Assembly: GCA_018242525.1 (NCBI GenBank)
Contig: JAFEBS010000055.1
Span: 161,556 to 225,555 of the forward strand
Length of the DNA: 64,000 nt
Origin: Planctomycetota bacterium
Lineage (GTDB): Bacteria > Planctomycetota > Planctomycetia > Planctomycetales > Planctomycetaceae
Reading direction: 5' to 3'
Under the pieces are notes generated by a model. That model worked only from the letters and a program-made list of their open reading frames with translations. It ran no database searches and had not been told where the DNA came from. Positions within the stretch are counted from its first letter, which is position 1, and each line of letters opens with the position of its first letter. The position numbers and the translations under genes are program-made. This document shows positions 42,043-51,012 of this stretch, piece by piece.

Positions 42043-42053
42043 CAGGTGTCCCC

Positions 42054-43928
42054 ATGTCTGCCGCCAAAGTCAAACCTCAGGATTACAGCCGCGCCGTATC
42101 GGTCTGCACGGCAACGGAGGTGGAACGAACGGCCTTTTATTTAAACAGCCGTGGCGATTCCCTGTTTGCCTGGCTGCACCGCCTGTCGGATCAACCGCTC
42201 GGCCACCATGGGATCCTGATCTGCCCGCCGATTGGATTCGAGCAACTGCACGCGCATCGCGCGCTGCGACACCTGGCGGATTCACTCGCCCGTTCCAACT
42301 TTCCGACGGTGCGTTTCGACTGGCACGGCACGGGTGATTCGGCGGGCGATGACATGCAGCCGGGTCGCTGCCAGACGTGGCTCGACAATGTCCGTGACAG
42401 TGTGCGCTGGATGAAGAATCACCTGGGCTGCCAGCAAGTGAGTGTCGTTGGCCTGCGAATCGGAGCCACTCTGGCGGCCCTCGCGTTGAACGAAGAGGAC
42501 ATTGAGAACCTCGTGCTGTGGGCTCCGGTGACCAACGGCCGGGCCTTTGTTCGCGAACTCAACGTCATCGACATGTTGTCCGAGGCCCGTCCGCCGGAAA
42601 CGATCGCTGCTGGCGTGATCGATGCGGCCGGCTTCCGACTGAGTGCAGAAACGTCGGCGGATCTGTCGAAACGCAGCCTGCTGCAGTCAAAACCGCATTG
42701 CCGTCGAATTCTGGTCGCGTGGCGCGACGACACCCCGGCCGACCTGCGCGTCATCGATCACTTTCAGAATCAGGGAGTTTCCGTCGATCTGAAGACGCTC
42801 ACCGGTGTGCCACAAATGCTGGTGGAGCCCCACAAAAGCCAACTGCCGGTCGCGGCGATCGGTGAGATCACGAACTGGTTCGAGCAGCATGCTGCAAACG
42901 AGCCTGTGGGCGTGCCCGATCATGAGTGGATTCCCACGGACGATTCGGCCCATCTCGACTCGCTGGCCACCGGATTCGAAGCCGATGCGTTTCGTGAGAC
43001 AGTCTGGCCAATCTGCCAGTCACCCAACCTGTTTGGCATCCTGAGTCAGCCAAAGTCGGAGCCGGACACGGAACTTCCGATCATTGTCCTGCTGAATGCA
43101 GGCGCGGCATACCGCATTGGCCCGGGCCGGATGAATGTCGAACTGTCACGACACTTTAACCACCTCGGTTTTCGCTGCCTGCGAATGGATTTGTGCGGCC
43201 TGGGCGATAGCGTTCCAGAACACGTGTCGGAGGAAAACGATTCCTATGCGGCGACCGCGTTCCGCGACATCGCCATGACCCTGCAAGCCCTGCGGGAGAA
43301 ATGGAGTGGCCGCCGGTTTGTATTGATGGGACTCTGTTCCGGTGCGTATGCGTCATTTCAGTCGGCAGCGCAATTCACGGATGCCGACCTGGTGGAATGC
43401 ATCCTGATAAACCCGTTGACGTTTTTTTGGCAGGACGGAATGACGCTGGAGACGGCGCCGACCGTCGAGTTGATTCGCGAGCATTACTATTTCCATTCCG
43501 CGCTCCAGCCGGGTAAGTGGTTCAAGCTGCTGTCCGGCCGCAGTCACATTGGCATCGCAGGTGCGTTGCGCATGGCCGCACAGAGACTCGGTTTGACACG
43601 GTCGGAGCGGAAACGGCTTGTGGCAGGTTCGTGCCATGGCTGCCAGACGGGACCTGCGCATCCGGCGCAAGAAGACCTGACAGGCGACTTGAAGCGCATC
43701 GTGGCTTCCAAACGCCAATTGACGATGGTCTTTTCCCAGTCCGATCCTGGATACAGCATCCTGACCAGTCAGGCGGGCCGGCAGGTCCGCCGGATGCTCC
43801 GCAGCGGACAAATGCAGGTGAACCTGATCGAGGATGCCGACCACACGTTTTCACGCCACGCCGCCCGGCAGAAACTGATGGACACGTTGGCTCGGCATTT
43901 GTTGGAACGATATCGACCAAGTCGCTGA
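42054..43928 (+). CDS. Two-domain alpha/beta hydrolase with altered nucleophiles
   Basis: 624 residues forming two alpha/beta-hydrolase domains. The first (~50-280) has GLRIGA at the nucleophile elbow, with Arg135 replacing Ser, so it is probably inactive. The second (~340-620) has GLCSGA with Cys428 at the nucleophile place, plus Asp564 (FSQSDPGY) and His597 (DADHTF). The two elbows resemble the two hydrolases known from exosortase-A gene clusters, here fused. It is last of the six-gene set, 11 bases after the GH2 gene. It may release or transfer the carrier-bound group. No exosortase is in the window. Confidence 0.85.
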   Translation: MSAAKVKPQDYSRAVSVCTATEVERTAFYLNSRGDSLFAWLHRLSDQPLGHHGILICPPIGFEQLHAHRALRHLADSLARSNFPTVRFDWHGTGDSAGDDMQPGRCQTWLDNVRDSVRWMKNHLGCQQVSVVGLRIGATLAALALNEEDIENLVLWAPVTNGRAFVRELNVIDMLSEARPPETIAAGVIDAAGFRLSAETSADLSKRSLLQSKPHCRRILVAWRDDTPADLRVIDHFQNQGVSVDLKTLTGVPQMLVEPHKSQLPVAAIGEITNWFEQHAANEPVGVPDHEWIPTDDSAHLDSLATGFEADAFRETVWPICQSPNLFGILSQPKSEPDTELPIIVLLNAGAAYRIGPGRMNVELSRHFNHLGFRCLRMDLCGLGDSVPEHVSEENDSYAATAFRDIAMTLQALREKWSGRRFVLMGLCSGAYASFQSAAQFTDADLVECILINPLTFFWQDGMTLETAPTVELIREHYYFHSALQPGKWFKLLSGRSHIGIAGALRMAAQRLGLTRSERKRLVAGSCHGCQTGPAHPAQEDLTGDLKRIVASKRQLTMVFSQSDPGYSILTSQAGRQVRRMLRSGQMQVNLIEDADHTFSRHAARQKLMDTLARHLLERYRPSR

Positions 43929-43942
43929 TCCATTGAGTTTCA

Positions 43943-44252
43943 TCGTTCCCAAGCTCCAGCTTGGGAACGCCCGTCTTTGAAGCTCCGCTTCACAGTCCCA
44001 AGAACACCCCTACATCCAGTCAGTCACCATGTCAACCAGTCCAGGTTGGCGAGCACAGTTGCGGGAGTTGGAGTATCTCCAATTCACTGGATCGTCAACA
44101 TCGCCGCGTGCAACCGGCTTGGTGTGCGTACATTCCTGTGACTGCCATATCATTTTGTCACTCAGGGGCGTCATCGAGTGATCTCCTGCCGAATACCGAT
44201 CGCGAAGCGGAGCTTCGAAGACGGGCGTTCCCAAGCGGGAGCTTGGGAACGA
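43943..44252. repeat. Inverted-repeat element of about 310 bases (GTTCCCAAGC family)
   Basis: Two inverted copies of a ~48-base sequence face each other: 43943-43990 (CGTTCCCAAGCTCCAGCTTG onward) and 44205-44252. Each contains its own small palindrome. The ~210 bases between them have no evident gene. Together with R4 this fills most of the gap 43929-44382. Confidence 0.8.
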
Positions 44253-44255
44253 GAA

Positions 44256-44301
44256 GATTCAGTGCCCTCCAAAGGGTCAGACACCTTTTGCCTCAGGCTG
44301 T
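44256..44301. repeat. Truncated CTAG-type repeat, copy R4
   Basis: Right half only of the R2/R3 element (GCCCTCCAAAGGGTCAGACA then CCTTTTGCC and CAGGCTG). It abuts the inverted-repeat element, which may have inserted into or deleted the other half. Confidence 0.7.
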
Positions 44302-44382
44302 CATTCCTGAGACGAGAATTCTGGCCGCAATTCTGGCAGAATTGGACTTGTGTCAGGTCCCTCGGGTGATCAGCATAAAAAG

Positions 44383-45027
44383 ATGCTCAAGATCCTCGAA
44401 ACACCGCTGCCCCAGTCCCTGCTCAGCTACGTCGCGTTTCGCGTTGCGTTCCGCGAGACGTTTGAGCGGATGTCACTTCATAAACGATCCGCCAATGACA
44501 TTGGCGACGCGTACGGATTCCTGGGAGAAATCCCGTTCCTGCGCGAAGTTCCACCGCAGGTCCAACTGGATTTGCTCGCCACGACCTGGCAACGGCATAT
44601 CAGCCGTGAAGCTCATGTTGCCGACCTGGTCGACGAGAGCGTGATTTATGCCGTGTGCGAAGCGGCAGCGCGCCTGGTGGAACAGGATGCGGATGCCTTT
44701 GTCAACCTGATGCGCAGCGGTCCCGTCGACATGGCCGTCCCCGTGGATTCCTACCTGGCGCGCGAACTGCGCCTGCTGTATCTGGAACTTCCCAACGACG
44801 GTGATTTTCTACTGGTCAGTCAGTTCCTTGACCTGGAGCCGGAGGAATCCCGTCAGCAGAAGATTGAAATGGGTGTCGACCCCCGCCGGTTGGAATCCCT
44901 GTTCGATCTTCTGGGCCGCTGGCATGTGTCGTCCCAATTCCCCGCCAGATTAAAGGGGCTGCTCACCGAATCCGAGGTGGCGTCCGTGACGACGATCATG
45001 CACGCACATGTCTCCAGTTCGACGTAA
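44383..45027 (+). CDS. Hypothetical helical protein
   Basis: 214 residues from ATG 44383 (225 from GTG 44350). No family recognised. It is predicted mostly alpha-helical and acidic (SLLSYVAFRVAFRETFERM; ESVIYAVCEAAARLVEQDADAF; YLARELRLLYLELPNDGDFLL), without signal peptide or TM helix. It stands between repeat elements and is separated from the carrier-protein cluster by ~450 bases, so membership of that operon is doubtful. GATCAGCATAAAAAG before the ATG gives no strong ribosome-binding site. Confidence 0.72.
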   Translation: MLKILETPLPQSLLSYVAFRVAFRETFERMSLHKRSANDIGDAYGFLGEIPFLREVPPQVQLDLLATTWQRHISREAHVADLVDESVIYAVCEAAARLVEQDADAFVNLMRSGPVDMAVPVDSYLARELRLLYLELPNDGDFLLVSQFLDLEPEESRQQKIEMGVDPRRLESLFDLLGRWHVSSQFPARLKGLLTESEVASVTTIMHAHVSSST

Positions 45028-45041
45028 TCATCGGTGACTGG

Positions 45042-45140
45042 GCAGCCCGTGGTAAAAGAGGTCGGACCCTCTCCGGGCATTCGATTTTGAGGTAAATCTA
45101 GTGCCCTCCAAAGGGTCAGATCGCTTTTACCGTGGGCTGC
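45042..45140. repeat. CTAG-type palindromic repeat, copy R5
   Basis: 99-base copy in the R3 orientation: GCAGCCCGTGGTAAAAGAGG ... CCCTCTCCGGGCATTCGATT ... CCCTCCAAAGGGTCAGA ... ACCGTGGGCTGC. The terminal CTAG is lost on both sides. It starts 15 bases after the preceding gene and may act as its terminator. Confidence 0.85.
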
Positions 45141-45178
45141 GAGCCAATGGTACTCATTTTAGCCATGTCATTCGAAGC

Positions 45179-45312
45179 GTGAGCGAGGGAGGGCGGGAAT
45201 TAACGCGATGCCTCGCCGACGCTTTGGGTTGCATTGTGAGCCGCACGGCGCTAGCCGCGGGTGCATTCTCACTCGTACCCGAAGAACCCGCGGCTAGCGC
45301 CGTGCGGCTCAC
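45179..45312. repeat. Large hairpin repeat, copy B2
   Basis: Perfect 27-base-pair stem (45236-45262 with 45286-45312) with a 23-base loop, preceded by a ~57-base flank. B1 (34755-34882) has the same loop orientation but the flank on the opposite side. It lies upstream of the ggt gene; 45313-45451 shows only the probable ggt promoter region. Confidence 0.88.
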
Positions 45313-45451
45313 AAAGTAAGTGCCATTGGGCTGCCAGCGCGGGGCCGTTCGTGGAATTCTCTTGTTCATCCGCGCCCCTGGCGATGTCGGCGCTTAGAAT
45401 GTTGCCCTCCTGGTGCGACAGCGTTTTGAGACCCCGCAAGGTGAATGGACA

Positions 45452-47158
45452 ATGAATCGAATCAAACTGTTGCTGCTGTTGTTTACTGTTGCGGCGCGCA
45501 CTTCCAATCTTTACGGCGCAGACACCGCGCCGCTGGTTCAGTCGAAGCAGGGGATGGTGGTCAGTGTGAATCCAGAGGCGAGCGACGCGGGGTTGCAGAT
45601 CTTGCAGTCGGGCGGGAATGCCGTCGACGCGGCCGTGACCGTTGCTCTCGCACTGGCGGTGACATTTCCGGAAGCGGGAAACATCGGTGGCGGCGGCTTC
45701 ATGATGGTCTGGCCGGGTGCGGGGGTTGATCCGGTCTGCATCGAGTACCGCGAAACGTGCCCGGCGGCAGTCGGACGGGACACGTTCCTCAAAGAGAACC
45801 GGCAGGAGGGTCACCATACGGTCGGCGTCCCCGGCACGGTGCGTGGAATGGGCCTGGCACATCAGAAATATGGCAGGCTTCCGTGGGCCAGCCTGGTGGC
45901 ACCGGCCATTCGACTCGCCCAAGCGGGATTTCCCGTCGATAAGACGCTCGCCAGCGGGCTGAACCGGTTGATTGAGCAGACCGGTGAATTCCCGGAATTC
46001 CGACGCGTTTACGGCAAGGCAGATGGCTCCGTCTGGAAGCCAGGCGATCGACTGATACAGCCTGATCTGGCTATGACACTGTCGGTCCTGGCAACGGACG
46101 GGCCGAACGCCTTCTACGAAGGGCAGATTGCTGACAAAATCGTTGCGGAGATGAAAGCAGGCGGGGGATGCCTGACTCATGATGATCTGGCGAAGTATCG
46201 CCCCCACGTTCGAGTGCCCGTGCATACGACCTATCGGAGTTACGATGTTTTCGCTCCGCCACCACCGAGTGCTGGCGGAACTCAACTGATCGAATGCCTG
46301 AACATCCTGGAACGTTTCGACTTGGCGGCGCTGGGACCGAAATCGCCCCGCGCGGCGCATCTGCTCGCCGAATCGATGCGGCGGGCCGGGTGTGATCGGG
46401 TCCGCTTCCAGGGGGATCCAGAGTTCACTCCAGTTCCAGCCCGGCTGGTGTCAAAGGAGCACGCGGAACAGGTGTCGCACAGCATCCAGTTGGATCAGGC
46501 CACTCGCAGTGAAGATCTGGCGGAAGACTTGAAACTGACGGACGAACCACCCAGTACCACGCACTTCTCCGTGGCGGATGGCGCAGGGATGGCGGTTGCC
46601 AATACGTATACCCTGCAGAACAGTTATGGATCGCGGGTGGTCGTGCGGGGTGCCGGATTTCTGCTGAACAACGAAATGACTGACTTTAACTGGAAGCCGG
46701 GCGTGACGACGCGTGCAGGTCAAGTGGGGACCGAGCCGAACGTGATGGCCCCCGGCAAACGCATGGTCAGTTCGCAATGTCCCACGTTCGTTTCGCGGGA
46801 CGGTCGACTGCAATTGATCACCGGCAGTCCCGGCGGTCGAACGATTCCCAGCACCGTGTTGTGCGTGCTGGTCAATGTGCTGGATTTTCAGATGTCGATC
46901 CGTGACGCGGTGGATGCCCCCCGCTGGCATCACCAATGGTTCCCCGACCACTTACAGTTTGAACACCTCGGCGATCCCGAATATGCCGAACAGTTACAAA
47001 TTCTGAAGCAGTGGAAGCACAATTTCGGCAGCGACATCAAGAAACTGGGGGACGGCTACCGCCGTCAGGGCGACGCCCATTCCATCCTGATTCGTGACGG
47101 CACACTGTACGGAGCATCCGATTGGAGAAGGACGCAGGGGAAGGCCGCCGGGTGGTGA
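45452..47158 (+). CDS. ggt: Gamma-glutamyltransferase
   Basis: 568-residue exported N-terminal nucleophile hydrolase that cleaves or transfers the gamma-glutamyl group of glutathione and similar compounds. A signal peptide (MNRIKLLLLLFTVAART) is followed by the large-subunit part (GGNAVDAAVTVALALAV; GGGGFMMVW; HHTVGVPGTVRGM). The self-cleavage site is STTHFSVAD, with Thr369 as catalytic residue. The small subunit holds NNEMTDF and TGSPGGRTIPST. All key residues are present. AAGGTGA lies ~8 bases before ATG 45452; the frame continues back to 45413 with no signal-like sequence. Confidence 0.94.
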   Translation: MNRIKLLLLLFTVAARTSNLYGADTAPLVQSKQGMVVSVNPEASDAGLQILQSGGNAVDAAVTVALALAVTFPEAGNIGGGGFMMVWPGAGVDPVCIEYRETCPAAVGRDTFLKENRQEGHHTVGVPGTVRGMGLAHQKYGRLPWASLVAPAIRLAQAGFPVDKTLASGLNRLIEQTGEFPEFRRVYGKADGSVWKPGDRLIQPDLAMTLSVLATDGPNAFYEGQIADKIVAEMKAGGGCLTHDDLAKYRPHVRVPVHTTYRSYDVFAPPPPSAGGTQLIECLNILERFDLAALGPKSPRAAHLLAESMRRAGCDRVRFQGDPEFTPVPARLVSKEHAEQVSHSIQLDQATRSEDLAEDLKLTDEPPSTTHFSVADGAGMAVANTYTLQNSYGSRVVVRGAGFLLNNEMTDFNWKPGVTTRAGQVGTEPNVMAPGKRMVSSQCPTFVSRDGRLQLITGSPGGRTIPSTVLCVLVNVLDFQMSIRDAVDAPRWHHQWFPDHLQFEHLGDPEYAEQLQILKQWKHNFGSDIKKLGDGYRRQGDAHSILIRDGTLYGASDWRRTQGKAAGW

Positions 47159-47176
47159 CGATCCTGTCGGCTTTGC

Positions 47177-47260
47177 CCAACAAATGGGGTCAGACCCCTA
47201 CCACAGGTGTCTTATTCGAATAGAAGCCACATTGGGAGGGGGTCAGACCCCATTTGTTGG
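47177..47260. repeat. REP-like inverted repeat R6 (GGGGTCAGACCCC type)
   Basis: 84-base element with 22-base ends (47177-47198 and 47239-47260) that are inverted repeats with one mismatch. Each contains GGGGTCAGACCCC. Such motifs are typical of REP elements moved by RAYT transposases. It lies between ggt and a convergent gene. Confidence 0.85.
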
Positions 47261-47283
47261 ACTAAGCGGATCCTGCCGCAATG

Positions 47284-47751
47284 TCATTCATCGCACGGCC
47301 GCGAGGGCCAGTTCAGCGCCACGGCGGCAGTCCAGGCAAAGACCAGCCCAACAAGATTGATCCACTTCGAAGCTTCGTGATAGGCCACGAAACTGGACGG
47401 CTTGGCCTGCCCGGGCGGTTTGACCATCGATTCCAGGGGCCCATAAATCCAGTGGTAATCCACGAACAACAATGCCAGAACCGCTACCAGGCTCAGGATT
47501 GCGAAGGCTCGACGGCGACGGGGAAGTTCGACATGAAATTCGGCCACGCAGGCCCCCAGCCAGGCGAGCCCGGCCAGCAGAAATCCCGTCACATAGAATG
47601 GGGGAAACCGAAGTGCGACCAGGATGTCTTTCGTGGTTGAGTCCAATCCTCCGCGCGTGACTTCCAGGATTCCGACGACGACGAACAATGTTGCCGCGCC
47701 GATCCACGCTGACGAACAGAAACGAGCCAAAAACAACGCGGCACGATGCAT
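47284..47751 (-). CDS. Four-helix membrane protein, DUF4149-like
   Basis: 155 residues with four TM helices: SSAWIGAATLFVVVGILEV, YVTGFLLAGLAWLGACVAEF, AFAILSLVAVLALLFVDYHW and INLVGLVFAWTAAVAL. The pattern, with an Asp-Tyr-His motif in helix 3 and His-Glu before helix 4, recalls the TMEM205/DUF4149 family of unknown function. It is alone on the - strand between repeat R6 and the divergent PVC cytochrome gene. The start is moderately certain. Confidence 0.78.
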   Translation of the reverse strand: MHRAALFLARFCSSAWIGAATLFVVVGILEVTRGGLDSTTKDILVALRFPPFYVTGFLLAGLAWLGACVAEFHVELPRRRRAFAILSLVAVLALLFVDYHWIYGPLESMVKPPGQAKPSSFVAYHEASKWINLVGLVFAWTAAVALNWPSRPCDE

Positions 47752-47992
47752 GGGATTCCTTCGACGGACGGTCTATCATGAAAGCGGATGCCCGCTTGCA
47801 TCAGGATACAATCCCCGGAGAATTGTCGACAGGATTCCACCCCACCAGGAAATCGCAACGTCAGTCCGGCCGTCAGTTGGGCGTAGAAGAGCTTAATGCT
47901 CTCAACACTGACGCGGTGGATTGCCAGATGCTCAATGCCTATCACGTGTTAAATTCAGAAGTTAAGACGCAATGCCAGATTGGAGTCGACTT

Positions 47993-50989
47993 GTGAAGCC
48001 GTCGTGCAGTTTCTGGATCGTGGCCGCGCTGTTGATCCACTTCGTCGCCCCAGCGATCGCGCAGGATCCTGCCCCCATCAAAAGCCCGTTGTCCGCCGAC
48101 GATGCCCAGAAAGGCTTCGTGCTGGCATCGACAGACTTGAAGATCGAGCTGGTTGCATCTGAGCCCGAAGTCGTTGACCCTGTTGCGATTGCGTTCGGCA
48201 ACGACGGATGCATGTGGGTCGTCGAAATGCGCGACTATCCGTATGGCCCAAAACCGGGAAGTGGCGATCGTCCGAAGTCCCGCATCACACGATTGTACGA
48301 CAAGAATCGGGATGGTCGATTTGAATCGTCTGCGGTCTACGTCGACGAATTATTGTTTCCCACTGGCGTCCTTCCCTGGAAGGACGGAATCATCGTCACG
48401 CTGGCGGGCGAGATTGCGTTTTTTGCCGATCGCGACGGCGACGGTCGGGCCGAATTCAAAGAAACCTGGTTCACGGGATTCGTCCAGGAGAATTCGCAAC
48501 TGCGAGCGAACCATCCGACGTTTGGCCCCGATGGCTGGATCTATGTCGCCAATGGATTGCGGGGGGGAACGATTGTCGCGGCGAAACCGGAATGGAAGGC
48601 CAAGGGACAGCCGGTCGCGCTGGCGGGATTTGATTTCCGCTTTAACCCGCTGACAGGGGAAGCGGGTGCAGTCTCAGGCAACGGGCAATTCGGATTGTGC
48701 TTTGACGACTACGGAAACCGGTTTATCTGCTCGAATCGCAATCCGGTCCAGCACGTTGTCCTGGAAGATCAGTACATCAAGCGGAATCCGTTCCTGGCGG
48801 TCAAAAAAGCCGTTCAGGACGTCGCCGCGTTCGCGGAGCATTCGCGTTTACATCCGATCAGCCGGGCATGGACCACCAGTACGTTGCACGCCAATCAATT
48901 TACCGCGGCCTGCGGGGTACAAATCTATCGCGGTGATGCGCTCCCCCCGGAGTTCGTGGGGAATGCCTTCACTTGTGACCCGACAGGAAATCTGGTTCAC
49001 CGCGAAGTCCTGACTGCGTCCGGTGCCTCATTCATCGGACACCCCTCCGATGGCGACCAGGAATTCCTCGCCAGTGCCGATACCTGGTTTCGGCCGGTCA
49101 ATCTGTCGAATGGACCCGATGGAGCCTTGTACGTGGTCGACATGTATCGGGCGGTCATCGAGCATCCCGACTGGATGCCCGCCGAATTGAAGACGCGCAG
49201 GGATCTGCTCGACGGCAATGACCGCGGACGAATCTGGCGGATCACATCCGTGGAACCGGCGATGGCTCAGGACCGCCCCGACGAACCGCTCAACAAGCTG
49301 CCCACAAAGGAACTGATTGAACTGCTGGAACATCGCAATGCGTGGCAGCGCGATGCGTCCATGCGAATCCTGCTGGAACGGAATCCTGACGAAGTTCTGG
49401 ACTTGCTGAAGCTCAACTGGAAGCAGAACAAGTTGACTCGCAGCCGTCTGCGAGTCCTGTGGATGCTGAAAATCCTCGATCCGCGTCTGACTCCCGCCGT
49501 ACTGGCCTGGTCCGAAACCCGGAACCGAGATGGGCGGGTCCGGGAACACATTGCAGCGGCCATCGGCGACAATCTGGACGAGTTGCTAGGTGAGCAGGCC
49601 GCGGACCTGGTCAACGAGGAAGCCGACGAACGAGTCCGGTTCCGACTGGCACTGGATCTGAGTGGCCGCAGCGAAGACGGGGTAGCCGAACGTAAACTGC
49701 TGATACAACTGGTGGATCATGGTGCGGAAGATCCCTGGCTGCGACTGGCCGTGGCGACAACCCGCTGTAATCCTCCAGAAGCGCTGATCGTCGAATTGCT
49801 GAAACATTGGCAGTCGCGAGGGATGACGCCCGACGGTGGGGTGGAACTGATCGAAGAATTGTGCGAAGTGACCGGAGCCCAGATTGCAGCAGGGGCGTCC
49901 AAGTCGCTCTTCCAGTCATTGCTTGCGTTTGAGTCGCCCACGCTGAGTTCGCAGGTGGTCCATGACCTGCAGGTCGCGGGGCTGAGGGGATTCGGTCAGG
50001 GGGCCGCGCGACGCGGAGTGTCTCTGCAATCGCACCTGGATCAGTTGGCGGAATCCGACCGTCCGCTGCTGTCAACATTACTCGCACGCACGACGAACAC
50101 GATTTCGGACACTGACGCGACCCCCGCTCGACGTCTGGCAGCAATGCGGATGTTGCGGTTCGTCACCAGTCCTGGCGTGGCTGAGGCACTGCTGGAGGTG
50201 GCACTTTCTGATGAAGACGTCGCATTGCGACTGGCAGCCCTGGATGCGTTGACGACATCCACCAGTATGGCCGTTGGTCCGAAATTGCTGACGGCGTTCG
50301 ACAGCCAGACACCTCAATTGCGCCGGGCGATGCTCGACGTTCTGCTGGCGGACGAAGCCCGGTCAAACCTGTTGCTGGACGCGCTCGAAAAAGGGAACCT
50401 GAAGACGACTGAAGTCGATGTGACTCGGCAGGGACGACTGACAAAACACCGCAATTCAGCACTTGCGGCACGCGCGGGGAAGTTGTTTGCCGGAGCGATT
50501 TCTGCAGATCGCGCGGCCGTGCTCGCAAAGTACGAGGCTGCGCTGACCATGAAAGGCGACGGGCCTCGAGGTCGGGCGATCTTCGAGAAAAACTGCGTCA
50601 CTTGTCATCGAGTCGCCAACAGTGGCACTAATGTCGGGCCAGACATTGGCGACAGTCGCGACAAGACCCCCGCTTATCTTCTCACCAACATTCTGGATCC
50701 AAACCGAGCCGTGGATGCCAACTATTTCGGCTACACGCTGGTGACCAATTCCGGCAAGATCCTGACCGGGTTGATCAAAAGCGAGACCGCTTCGTCGATT
50801 ACGATTCGTCTGCCGGAAGGGAAGGAAGAAACCATCCTGCGGGCGGATGTCGACGAGTTAAAGTCGAGCGGTCTGTCCCTGATGCCCGTCGGTCTGGAAA
50901 AGACGATTACTGTCGAGCAGATGGCCGACCTGATCTCGTTCCTGAAGAACTGGCGATATCTGGACGGTGTCGTGCCGCTGGCAGAGTAA
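47993..50989 (+). CDS. PVC-type heme-binding CxxCH protein (membrane-bound dehydrogenase-like)
   Basis: 998-residue exported protein. The signal peptide (SFWIVAALLIHFVAPAIAQ) is followed by a beta-propeller dehydrogenase-like domain (FGNDGCMWVVEMRDYP; HPTFGPDGWIYVANG; NGPDGALYVVDMYR). A HEAT-like helical region occupies ~430-820. The C-terminal cytochrome c segment has CVTCH and a PNRAVDANYFGYTLVTNSGKI module. The GTG start 47993 has GGAG 7 bases upstream; an ATG at 47972 in the same frame is the alternative. Probably oxidises sugars or alcohols in the periplasm. Followed 23 bases later by a lactonase-like gene, which suggests a sugar-oxidation operon. Confidence 0.93.
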   Translation: MKPSCSFWIVAALLIHFVAPAIAQDPAPIKSPLSADDAQKGFVLASTDLKIELVASEPEVVDPVAIAFGNDGCMWVVEMRDYPYGPKPGSGDRPKSRITRLYDKNRDGRFESSAVYVDELLFPTGVLPWKDGIIVTLAGEIAFFADRDGDGRAEFKETWFTGFVQENSQLRANHPTFGPDGWIYVANGLRGGTIVAAKPEWKAKGQPVALAGFDFRFNPLTGEAGAVSGNGQFGLCFDDYGNRFICSNRNPVQHVVLEDQYIKRNPFLAVKKAVQDVAAFAEHSRLHPISRAWTTSTLHANQFTAACGVQIYRGDALPPEFVGNAFTCDPTGNLVHREVLTASGASFIGHPSDGDQEFLASADTWFRPVNLSNGPDGALYVVDMYRAVIEHPDWMPAELKTRRDLLDGNDRGRIWRITSVEPAMAQDRPDEPLNKLPTKELIELLEHRNAWQRDASMRILLERNPDEVLDLLKLNWKQNKLTRSRLRVLWMLKILDPRLTPAVLAWSETRNRDGRVREHIAAAIGDNLDELLGEQAADLVNEEADERVRFRLALDLSGRSEDGVAERKLLIQLVDHGAEDPWLRLAVATTRCNPPEALIVELLKHWQSRGMTPDGGVELIEELCEVTGAQIAAGASKSLFQSLLAFESPTLSSQVVHDLQVAGLRGFGQGAARRGVSLQSHLDQLAESDRPLLSTLLARTTNTISDTDATPARRLAAMRMLRFVTSPGVAEALLEVALSDEDVALRLAALDALTTSTSMAVGPKLLTAFDSQTPQLRRAMLDVLLADEARSNLLLDALEKGNLKTTEVDVTRQGRLTKHRNSALAARAGKLFAGAISADRAAVLAKYEAALTMKGDGPRGRAIFEKNCVTCHRVANSGTNVGPDIGDSRDKTPAYLLTNILDPNRAVDANYFGYTLVTNSGKILTGLIKSETASSITIRLPEGKEETILRADVDELKSSGLSLMPVGLEKTITVEQMADLISFLKNWRYLDGVVPLAE

Positions 50990-51012
50990 ATCATTCATCA
51001 CAGGTTTCCAAC

